Of a stretch of DNA of 64,000 nucleotides, positions 1 to 10,700 are shown piece by piece. How positions within the stretch are numbered: position 1 is the first letter of the stretch; every line of letters begins with the position of its first letter. The position numbers were made by a program, and so were the translations under genes. The stretch is taken from NCBI RefSeq assembly GCF_965638725.1, contig NC_134951.1:28279746-28343745 (forward strand), written 5' to 3'. This DNA comes from Aptenodytes patagonicus. Taxonomy: Eukaryota > Chordata > Aves > Sphenisciformes > Spheniscidae. The notes under the pieces were generated by a model. The model saw nothing but the letters and a program-made list of their open reading frames with translations. It ran no database searches and was not told the origin of the DNA.

Positions 1-258
1 CAATGTTCTAAAAACAAACCTCACAAGCGAGACATTACTATTCACTGCAGACCACAGCAAACTGCAAAACCCAACACCAATCTTTAACATGTACAGCAGG
101 AAAAAGAGCGCGATGCAGATTATACAAATCAATATCAAGAACAGAGAAACCAACATTGTGACCCACAACTACTAACAGATATAAGTTCCTTAATACACTC
201 CGGTTAATCTGTTATTATCTCAAACCCTTTGTGCCCCACATTGGGCGCCAAAAAGGAC
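1..258 (-). mobile_element. Endogenous retrovirus 5' leader, partial (runs off left edge)
   Basis: Seen: on the minus strand this follows directly after an LTR and contains a tRNA-Lys-type primer-binding site, then about 230 bases of leader up to the window edge. No gag reading frame is visible in the piece present. Known: a leader with a primer-binding site next to an LTR marks a provirus rather than a solo LTR. Inference: the body of the provirus, intact or decayed, extends left of base 1 and is transcribed away from the elongin-A-like gene. Confidence 0.75.
233..250 (-). other. Retroviral primer-binding site, tRNA-Lys type
   Basis: Read on the minus strand the 18 bases are TGGCGCCCAATGTGGGGC. 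This is one base away from the tRNA-Lys(1,2) site TGGCGCCCAACGTGGGGC as I recall it. It lies 8 bases beyond the LTR end. Lysine priming is typical of class II (ERVK, betaretrovirus-like) elements. The single difference (C to T) is what decay of a CpG would give. Confidence 0.75.
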
Positions 259-788
259 TGTCGTGGTTTAATCTCAGTCAGCAATTAAGCACCACGCAGC
301 CGCTCGCTCACTCCCCCCCACCCGGTGGGATGGGGGAGAGAATTGGAAGAGCACAAGTTAGAAAAACTCGTGGGTTGAGATAAAAACAGTTTAATAATTG
401 AAATAAAATGATAATATGATAATAATAATAATACACAAAGCAAGTGATGCACAGTACAATTGCTCACCACCCGCCGACCGATGCCCAGCCAGTCCCCGAG
501 CAGCGGCCCCCCCGGCCAGCTTTCCCCAGTTTATGTACTGAGCATGACGTCACATGGTATGGAATGTCCCTTTGGCCAGTTTGGCTGTGCCCCCTCCCAG
601 CTTCTTGTGCACCTCCAGCCTTCTCAGTTGGTAGAGCATGGGAAGCTGAAAAGTCCTTGGCTAGTGTAAGCATTACCTAGCAACAACTAAAACATCGGTG
701 CGTTATCAACTTTGTTCTCATCCTAAATCCAAAACACTGTACCAGCTACTAGAAAGGAAATTAACTCTATCCCTGCTGAAACCAGGAG
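259..788 (-). mobile_element. Endogenous retrovirus LTR (minus strand, 5' LTR of a provirus)
   Basis: The LTR begins at 259 with TGTCGTGGTTTAA, the reverse complement of an LTR 3' end in CACGACA. It matches the solo LTR at 28,314-28,907 along most of its length in reverse orientation: the C-rich block near 310-335, the GTTGAGATAAAAACAG stretch, the core promoter, and the AAATTAACTCTA block near 760-770. The outer boundary (about 788) is approximate because the terminal bases have diverged. On the minus strand it carries a CRE palindrome TGACGTCA (545-552) just upstream of a TACATAAAC TATA-like box. An ATA/AAT-rich simple repeat expansion sits at about 405-435. Confidence 0.8.
545..552 (-). 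promoter_or_regulatory. CRE palindrome in the LTR promoter
   Basis: The sequence is TGACGTCA, the consensus CREB/ATF site. It lies about 10-20 bases upstream (minus strand) of the TATA-like box at roughly 528-536. The related LTR at 28,314 has TGATGTCA in the same place. The role as the LTR's core upstream element is inferred from motif and spacing. Confidence 0.55.
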
Positions 789-1130
789 TTTGCATGAGCA
801 AGTGCAAATGACTCTGATGCTAACAGTGTCCCACCTGCCACCTGCAGCACCCCAGGGGCAGAGACCTCTCACGGCTTCTCCTGAGACTGGCATGGCTGTA
901 CTGATGGACCTACCTTGCTGCTCTTGCAGAATAAGAATACATGCCATGGCGTTTCTTGGGGCAGGCTGCTGACTCACCTCCATGGGCTTACTTCAATTAT
1001 AGCTGTGCTTGTTCCGTACCACACTGCGTATTTAAATCAAGTCAAAAGAGGCAGAATAAAGAAAAGCACGTAGTCTTTATTATTACTGATAATTTGGTAG
1101 CAACCAACTAGTTCAGCTGCAGCCATGAGC
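789..1130. other. Unassigned spacer between ERV and CpG island
   Basis: No coding exon, recognisable repeat or RNA gene is seen here. The stretch has moderate base composition and joins the outer end of the LTR to the GC-rich promoter region of the elongin-A-like gene. Confidence 0.5.
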
Positions 1131-1720
1131 AAACAGCCCGGCACGGAAAAGCCACTTTGGGTCGGGCCCCGTTAGCTGCGCCTGCCTTCGTGGGACAGGA
1201 GACCAGAGCTCAGGCCCGGGCCTGGGACACGGCTGCCTGCGCCGTCTGTCAGCAGGGCCCCGGCATGGTTCAGGCCCTGGCCATCGACCCCCGCCCATGA
1301 AACCCCCGGGGAAAGCTCAGACGTGGGCGCGGGGCGGCTCGGAGCGCCCGGCGGCGCGGCGAGGGACAGAAAGCCCGGGGGGGCGGGGGGGGGAGCTGAG
1401 GAAATTAGCGGGCACCGCGGGCCCCCGGCGGGGACGGGGAGAGGCGCTGCCACCTGTCCGCGCCCCTGAGGCAGGGCTAGGCCGAGCCGGGCCTGGCCGC
1501 GGCCCGCCTATGGCGCGGCGGGCGCTGCTACAAGAGGGGCGAGCGGGGGCTGAGCGTCCCGGGCGGGACGGGCATCCGGCCCCGGTGCCATGGCGGAGGG
1601 GCGGAGCGCCGCGCGGAGGGTGCTGGAGCTGAAGGAGCGGCTGGGGTCCGCGCAGGAGCCCGCGGAGGTACCCGCCCCGCGGCTGCTCTGGCGGAGGAAG
1701 GCGGGGGTTCCATCCGGGGG
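1130..1720 (+). promoter_or_regulatory. CpG island, promoter and 5' UTR of the elongin-A-like gene
   Basis: The block is very GC-rich and dense in CpG, unlike the AT-rich DNA on both sides. It covers the start codon and first exon. No TATA box sits at a useful distance, as is usual for housekeeping CpG-island promoters. The transcription start cannot be placed from sequence alone but should lie between about 1,300 and 1,589. Runs of G near 1,375-1,395 could form G-quadruplexes. Confidence 0.75.
1590..1667 (+). CDS. Elongin-A-like exon 1 (residues 1-26)
   Basis: The exon runs from the start codon in GCCATGG to donor GAG|GTACCC. It encodes the first helix of the LW domain ([10 protein letters not shown]), matching the start of elongin A. 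It ends in phase 0 and lies inside the CpG island. Confidence 0.9.
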
Positions 1721-4700
1721 CGTCTGGAGGCTGCCCCGATCTGCTAACGTATACTATATATGTTTACGTGTATATATGTAACGCAGCAGCGGTGCGAGTG
1801 GCGTTGGGTGTGGTGATGGCGCTGGCGGGCGAAGCTCCGTGGTGGGTCCGTCTGAGCCCGCTGGCCCTCGCCGCGCTGAGGAGAGCCGGGCCCGCGCTGC
1901 CCCCCTCCCGCTGTCCCCCCTCGGCGTTGGCTGCCGGCCCTGCCGGGCAGGGAGAGGGGTATTTGAGCTGAGCGCAGCCAGCTGGGCTGCCGAGGGGGAA
2001 CCTGTGTGTGAGATTCCGGCCTTGCGTCTCCATTTTGTTTCCCTCCCTTGTCATGAGCAGGAGGGATTGAAGGAGGGCTGGGTAGTGGTCAGGTCACGCG
2101 TGGTTATTTCCTGGGTGGGTAAGGGCTAAAGCTTTCTGTGGGTGGCCAAGAGGCCCTGTGTGCAGTCAGGTGAGGAGAAGGGCAACCGAAGCTGGGTGTC
2201 ATGTTGTTACATCTAACAGGTAGCGCTGGTTGTGTGAAGGCTTGTCAGCATGGCCAAAAGGTCAAGACACAGCAGCTGGGGTGCTAATTTCTGTGTTCAT
2301 AAGAGCTTTTCTTGGTGAAATAGGTGTTTCTGCTTTGTTTTAATGGTGTGCAGCAAGAGGAGTGGGAGCTGTAGCACCCTGTGGTGTTATTCCTGGTGCA
2401 AGAAGAACAAAGCTGCTTTTATCTCTGAAAGAAATTAAACAACCTCTGTAGGATAAGCGGTGCTGCTCAGTAGCTGCAAGGACTGGATAAGGAATACTTG
2501 AAGCAAGCAAACATCGATGGGGAGATGGGTCAGAGCAGCCTACAGAAGCTGTGCTTGACACTCTCGAGGTACTGAGAGGTGGATGGGGAGATAAGCACAG
2601 GCTGCAGGGGGGAGGGGTGAAGAAGACACCCTCTGCTCTCTGAGCGGCAGCCTAGACTCTGAAGGAAATGGAAGCAAAGCAGTATGTGCCAAATTGGCCT
2701 AAGTGTTTCACGAAGTAATAAATCACATTTGACTGAAGAAGGTGTATTCAAAAGGGTGGGGATTTTTTTTGCGGGTTGAATTCAGTTTGAAAGTACAGAA
2801 CGCATTTGCCATGATAGATTTCTAAGACATTAAAACTTGTATCAAGTTTGTGGAAGTATTTGGAGATGGAGGGCGGCAGTAAAATTTAATCTGTATTGTA
2901 TTTGGTAGCTAATGAACTTGAAAAGCTTAGTTATTCATCATATTCTACTCTGTGTTTTCAAAGTTTGTGTGTATGCATATATAGGAAATACTGATTTTTC
3001 TTAGCCAATGATGGTTTACCTTCCTCAATGCCAGTGCTGTAGGCTATATCTGTCCAAAATGCAAATATCTGTGCAGGTCCTTCTTCAGATGTTTTAATTT
3101 GCAGTTCAATGAACCTAAAATTTCATCTTGTGCTACAGAAGTGATCAGATAGTATAGTCTTTGAGTTTTTTAATACTTGGGGTTGGTGTTGATTGGCTGT
3201 TCTGAACAAGAGATTGAAAGGGAAAAGAAAGAAACAATTCTAGAGGTAATTAATTTTAAGTGATCCCAAACCAGTAAGTTTCAAAACACATTCAACTCAA
3301 CTGAAAAACATGAATAGCCCTGGCAGATTTGGTTCTGTTCAGGGAGGAGATGCACAGTTTTATGTGGCATGACTGCAAGCAGGTGCTGCATAAAATGTGC
3401 CTAATGGTGGTGCTGCAACACTTCTGCTGTTGCTGGTAAAACTGTCTAGTGAAATAGAAATATTTATGGATAACAGGGGCTAAGGAGTGGTAGGGGAAGT
3501 GAGATAGCCGTAAATTGGCAGTCATGAAATGCACTGCTAATAAAAGGTAAATCTAGTAATAGAAAATACATGGTTATCATGTTTGAAGGCAAAGAGGAAG
3601 GTTTTAGGTATGTGTGGAAAGAATAATAAATCAATATTATAGATGTGTATGTAGGTAAGTGTTGGTGTTGTCAAATATTTCTGTTCCATACTTGAGAATA
3701 ATATTTGTCTTGGCACTTATTAATAATCACTAAATACTTTCTGAACCAGGGAAGATGCAGAACATTGGTTGTTCATGTCAAAAGCTTCTTAATGTGTGAG
3801 GTTTGATAGCTACCCCAGTGAGTTTTCAGAGAATTGACCAAAGAATGAACAGAGCTAGTGATTTAGGTATTGAATGATGCTCAAGGTACTAGGGACGTTC
3901 AGCAGGACAGGAAAAAAAATACTGTGCTATTGCTTATACAGGTAAATGAAACGGTCTTCATTGACATTGATCATGAAGGATCATGTTGAGCAGCTGCGTG
4001 ATGTTGCATATAAGATGTAATTGGTGTAGAATTAAAAGGATGGTGCCATGATCCATGCCACTCAATGAGACTTCATGTAAATATGTACTGCCAATTTATC
4101 TCAAATTATATTCAGCTGACACTAACTGTCATAAATATATGCAAGTCTCTTAAGGCATTTGACTTGCTTCTGTATGATGCTGATTACAGTAGCAATGTTA
4201 TGGACCTGATGCAATACATAAGATGAATTTCAATTGCAGTCATCAAAACTAAGTGCCAGACCTCATCAGAAAACAATGTTGACTTGTGGTTTTGGTTGTG
4301 GGTTTGTGGTGGCTTTTTTTGGGTGGAGGGTGATTATGCATCTGTTCTTGACATGATGCTACTCAATTCTTTCTTAATTTAGAAGACTGTAGGCATTGTA
4401 GGGAAATACTACAAATACTGAAGTAATTTGTGTCACATGAAGAGAGACTCTTCTAGAAACCAACTTTGATCATGCGTTAGGCTACATTCATTTGAGCAAC
4501 ACTCATTTTAACATGGCTCAGTGGAAAGTCACAGCTAGGAGCTGTGAATATAGGTCACTCAGGATAGGAGATGGTATTGTGGAAAGCATTGACTCAGAAA
4601 ATGATTCGGAGCTCTGATGTATTACCGGTTGAGCATGAAATTGCAGTACAATGCAGTGGCTTATGGAATAAATGCTATCTTTGGGTAGCTTAGCAGGGTT

Positions 4701-7700
4701 ATATTATTACCGCTATATAGTATTAGAGGGGCAATTACAGGAATATTATGTCATGTTCTGGGGACTGTTTTTAAAAACAGTGCTGCCAAGCTGGAAAGAT
4801 ATTAAGACAGCTGGAGAATGGCTATAGCTCTGGCTAGCATAACTTACTGAAACTAAAGAACCAAGGTAAAGTGTGTGATTAGTGTTTACATTTCTGTGTT
4901 GTATAAGATGTTTTGAAAAAGATTCCTTTATTTAGCAGAAAGAGATCATGAGATTCAGTAGCTGAAAGCAAAACTAGACAATTTTTTTAGGGAAACTTTT
5001 TTACTGAGGGCTTGGGAATGCGTTGGGTTTTTCTAATGTGTTGTCTTCAAAGTCCTGGTACTCTTTCAAATGAGCTGTCTAGCTCAGCCAGAAGCTATGA
5101 TGTGGATTTACCACTTGGTGAAATTTCACAGGCTGTATTATAGACGAGAACAGGCTAAATAATCATAAGGATCCCTTTGAGAGAGATATGTAGCTAGTGG
5201 GCAGGGAAGAAGAGGGAAGGAGAGAAAGCAAGAAGGAGTTACTGTGGTGAAATGTTGAGTCAGTCCCTTAACCACAGATGGCCTGGGGACCCGTTAATGG
5301 GTCCCATCCTTCCTGAGGGTCCAGGCTCAGCTAGGAAAAATGAGGTGACTGTACAACACTCATAAAAGGGAGGCTGGAGCAGCACTGGTGCAGTGGGAAG
5401 AGACCGAATTCTGTGCACCTGGGATCTGTTGTTACCATCACTCTGCTTTCAATTTTGACTCTGGAGAATTTTGTTTGCTCACATGCTTCTTACCTATTGT
5501 TCATTACCTTTGCCTTCTGCTTACCGAATGCCTGCCTCCTTTCCCTCCTCCCCTTCATCTTAGCTCACACTTGCTCCTATTGTCACCTTCCCTTTTGTCT
5601 CACACTAGTATGCGTGTGCCGGCTGTCAGTTTGTCCATAAGGCTCTGCTTCTGTAGTCTGTTTACATTGCATGAAGACCTGTGTCTTAGGCTTGCTTGGA
5701 ATGCTATTTATTGGAAAAACAACAATCCTAAAGGCTTTGACTCATCTTCTAGAAATCAGGAGGTATTTAGGAATTGCATAGAACAGTTCAGGAATCATAT
5801 ATAGAAATTTTTTGCTCTTCATAGTTTTTTAATAAAGTTTATCATCTCTGTTAAAGCCAATAGAGTTTTTCCATGAGGTTATAGTTAATAGTGGTATGCA
5901 AGGTAAAATAGGCTGAAAACCAGTGGAGGGTTAAGTATGTACTGTGTGTACACGGAAGGACTTGGGGAAAAATTACTGGGTACAGTGCAGTGAGATAAGA
6001 AGAGCCAGATGGGCTACAAATGCTATGGTAAAAGATATGGTTAGAGCAAGGCACCTCAACAGTCAATCTTCATTTTGTTTTTGAATGCCTGCTCAGAACA
6101 GACTTCAGATAAAATAAGGCAAAAAGAGAAAGTAATTTATATAATAAATGTAATGGTCCACCATATAAATATAATGACACCAAAGTTTGTTTCTAACAAG
6201 CTTTAGTTTCAGTGACAGGCTTTACTTTGTCTTATGTTTCACAATATACCTTTCTGTGGCCTTCACCAAAGTCTGATAGGTATTGGAGCTGGGTATTTGT
6301 GCTTTAAAAAGCAAAAATAGTCTTTAATAGAGAAATCAAAACTCTCCAGCAAATAGGATAAATACAAAGTTTTTCCGCTGTTATTGATGTTTGCCACAAA
6401 TTACATTTGCTTGTTTCCTGATTGTGTCTCCAAGTAAGTTTGATTTTTAAATGCCAAGGGCTCAGAGATGGGCGATTCCTGCTGGCAGGCTGGATGCTGC
6501 CATCTACATTGCCCAGTTACAGTACAAGGCAAATGGAGCTGGCTCTCCTTTGGTAGTCCCATACATGCATAGCTGCCTATCTCACCGCAGCCTAAGTGGC
6601 TTCCTGCTTTCGAGAGATCAGGATTGCTTCTCCAAAAAGAATTGTCAGTGTTTGATCAATGCTTTTTGTTTTCTTGTTAATGAAACCTTCTTGTTTGTCT
6701 TACTTTGCCAAAGGTGATATGCATTTCAAGAAAGCAAAATGAACAGTGTAGTCTTTGGTTTAGAAAACTTTGGAAGTTTTGTCTTTCATCAAAATGTGTT
6801 GACTGTTTTCAGACATGATTGTCATCTAGGTACTTTTGTAATTTAGCCTGTTTTGAAGTTGTATGAATAGTAATTGCCTGCTTCCTGAATCTGTTCTTCT
6901 GAAATGAACTCAGCTTTATGAATTAACTTAGTCTAAAACCCATCAAGAGGAAACACTCAAACCCCCCATTCTCTTTGCAGCTTGATGAAAACCTCTTTTA
7001 GTATTCTTCTGTGTATAGGATTGTCTTTGGGCTATAGGATTTATTCCCAGTGGTTTGCACTGCATGAGTATCTAATCGTCCTATATAGCACAACATATCT
7101 CCTCAGCAATTGGTTATGTCCTTTTGATTGCAAAATAAATAAAATGAATGGGGATATATTTTTAATTAAATAGGAAAATTAACTAACCTGACACTGATAA
7201 CATAGTTTCTAATGATTTTGATTAATATTGAGAGCAATTAGTTGTTTTACTTTAGCATCTTTGCAACATACTTCCTGATAGGGATTATTTAGAAAAAGTC
7301 TTCAGATCACAAGATACGTAGTCTATACCTGTGAAATGTCTGGAAAAAAGTTAAATGTTAGGCTTGTGTTGTCCTCAAAAGGAAGAAGTTCTCTTGAGAT
7401 GCAAAATTGTTTTCAACTTCATTGCATATATTGTTGACTCAACTTGCTGGCTCAGGGAGTATCTTATCCTTAAATAGGAGATAAGCAGAACTTCACATAG
7501 CTTTCATACTGGTTCAAAAATTTTGGCCAGGAAACTTTTTCGTAGGTATCCTGCCATTTTGTAGTTAGCTGAACTTTTTGGAGAAACTTGATTTGTTACC
7601 TCTGGTCCTAGGCGTATGTCTTACTGTTACAGCTTTCCTCACTTTTTCCCAGGCTGTGAAGCATTTCTCCTGTACTTCTCTAGGTCTCAAACACTACTGC

Positions 7701-10700
7701 AGGGTGGATCATTTACAGGATGAACTGCATGCCAGGCATGTAGATAGAGCCCAGTGAAATTCAGTATCAAGTGTGGGATTCCACTACTAATGCGTTGTAG
7801 GAACAATGAAACTTAGAACAACAGTAGAGAAAAATATCCCCCCAGTGCTATTTGTAAATTGTTTCTTCAAGTTTGCTACTCACTTATTTTAGTACCTCTT
7901 CTACTTCCTGCAACACCATTTCGGAAGCAATATCTAATATGATAAATGACAGTTCATCAGTTATTTAAGTTATCATAGCTGTTACTATAGTTAAAATGTT
8001 TCTGGGTAGTCTGTTTTGCATTCCTGCAGGTTCCTGCCATTGCATTTAGAAGTGGCAGTGATCTGAAAAACTTGATTAGTATTCCAGGCTTTGTGAAAGC
8101 CTTAAGAAATGCTGTTACTTCAGTTCCACATTAATTCTGTCATCTATGTTACATAGCTTCATGGAAGTTTGTGAAAGGTAAGGCAAATTGCTTGTGTGTG
8201 GTCAACTGCAAGACTCAGGGGTGCTGTATACCTATTGCCAAAGAAATTTATACTCCACTTATAAATGGGAATTCTGTGTTTTTAAAACACTTCTCATAGG
8301 AAGATGAGCCATGTTGTATTTGAAAAATTCTTTCCTGCTTTGATGGAAATGTTGAGTTTTGTAACAGGTGTATACTTTGTCAGTGCAAAACAAAACAGCT
8401 GTTCTAGCTTGAGTTCATTTTGTTAATGTACAAATTGCAGTTAAGTTTTCAAAACCTTATTTTTTGCAAACTGGGCTCCCACCAGCTCTATTGTTCTTTC
8501 TTGGCCTGGGCTGATGGAGTGGTGCTGCTGACTGGGAGACCTGCTGGGAGACTTGCTGATTTTGCATGGTGCTGATTCTGCATAGTGCAGCTTTTCTATT
8601 GGTTCTGTGACAAATGAGGGTCACTGCTACACGAGGAGTGTGGGCATATATATGTAGCCTGTACTACTGTATTATTGATCTTTAATGTAATCTCTGTAGT
8701 GGTAAATTCTTACCTACTGGATTTTCTGGTATTACTGAAGTTGGGGGGAGTTGGTGGAACTGTACTGGTTCACAGCACACACTTCAGGCACAGCCCTGAT
8801 GTGCGATAAAGGAGTGCTTACATTTTCCTGAAGTTACTGGATATTCCTCTTAACGCTATTGAGTATTTTTGCAATAAACATGTGAATGAGAAAAATAGAA
8901 TAGAACTTACGAATATTTGTTTAAAAAAAAAAATCTAATGTTTCCTTCCAGATTATAAAAACACTTAAGGTACTACAGGATTTGGATATATCGCTGGATA
9001 TTCTAGTGGTAAGTGACCAATAATACATTAAACTCTTCCACAGTGAATTACTGTGTAAATGTCAGGGTTCTGCAATCATACAAGACGCAACAACGTTCAC
9101 TGCTTCTAATTTTGACTCTTAATCATGATTTGTTTAGAGCTCTGTACAAGGAACCATGGAGGCTTTTCCAAAAGCCAGCTGGAAGTTGGGCATACAACTT
9201 GACAAATACAGTATTATGCAAACAGTGATAGTACTGAGCAGAAATCTGGGCATATAGAGAACACTTCACTATTCAGTCTTGGTTTCTTCTCACTGTAAAA
9301 CTGCTTTCAAGTCAATGCTTAAGACAAAGCAAACATGGGTGAACCATTCTTTAGGTCAGTTGTCTAAATCTTCTGTCTTTTATTAGCAGCTCAAGGTTAG
9401 TTTCTTGCATTTAAAGAGCAGGCATCCCAAGTTATAGAGTAAGGATACTTGTGACTTGTATTCTTATCCAAGCTGCATCCTATCAAATTTCATATTAGAA
9501 ATTCTCACACTGGTCTATGAAGCTTCTAGTTATTATGAGCAATATGTCTATATTTTGGGAAGAAGAAAAATGTGTTTTTTGTGAGAGTTCTTTGAAGAGT
9601 AAGAGAAAAATACGGTAATTAAGATATTTGGCTGGCCTATTCAGGCAAAAAGGCATGCCTAAACACAGGTAGACTTCTACTGGAATACAGCAATATTTAT
9701 GTATTTTTATTGGAAAACAAAACAATCTCATATTGCAATTAGTTGTTTAAAATGACAAAGGGCTTCTGCAGACAATTAATGTTCCCAGCAGACTTGCATG
9801 TTTTATAATGTGACAGACTTTCATAGAAGCCTTCAAGTCAAATAGAGGAGAGAGATGTCTTACAACTGAGGACTCCACTTATTTTTAATGCATTTGAAGA
9901 ACATAAATAGCATTAGGAAATAATCCTACCAAATTTCTTGCATCTATTTTGCAATACACTGACCTACCAAACCAGTATTGCTAAAATTATATAGAACCTA
10001 AATCTCCTTAAAGTGAAATTAAGGAAGCCTTTTCTAAGGTGTGAGTCAATTATGTGGGAGTAGCACATGTATAGCTCTTGCTCAGACTTCACAGAAGTAC
10101 CATTTCGGTAGTTAGCAAGAGCATAAACAGGTTGCTGCTAACCTAGTGAATTCCAGGTTTTGTATGCATCTTAAAAGTGAGAGTTCATGAGTCGAAGATA
10201 CTTATTAATAATACAGGATTAAAAAGAAATCACCTATGATAGTTATATACACTCAAAGTCTGCAAGATAGTTGTGCTTAAACAATGTAAAACTCACTAGA
10301 GCAAGACTTGAAGGTACAATGGTAATGTGAAAATAATTGTACTGGGGAAAAACAGAAAATGACAGGTTTTAAATGTCAAGAGTGTTTGTTTGTTTCCCCG
10401 TGTGGCTGAAACTGAGACTGAGTTTAGTCATATGAACTCTGCTCCTCTGACCCCTCTATCCCATACTAATCCTGGTTGAGATGCATTTTAGATTACAATA
10501 CATCCATCATATGTGCTCTCTAACATGCTAAAATGTACCTGCATAAGCTTAAAGGGAATTTGAATTGATTAATCTAATTCACTGGGGCGCAGTATGCATT
10601 TTGTGGGCATAAGCATTCGAGCCAAATGAAATTCCTGAAGTACATACATCTAATGGAGGAAAATGACTTATCTTAGTTTTATGAATTAAGACTACATTTT

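Noticed and set aside
5388-5804. 138-codon frame in intron 1 of the elongin-A-like gene
   Set aside because: Pyrimidine-rich DNA producing Leu/Ser/Pro-rich sequence with no family signature.
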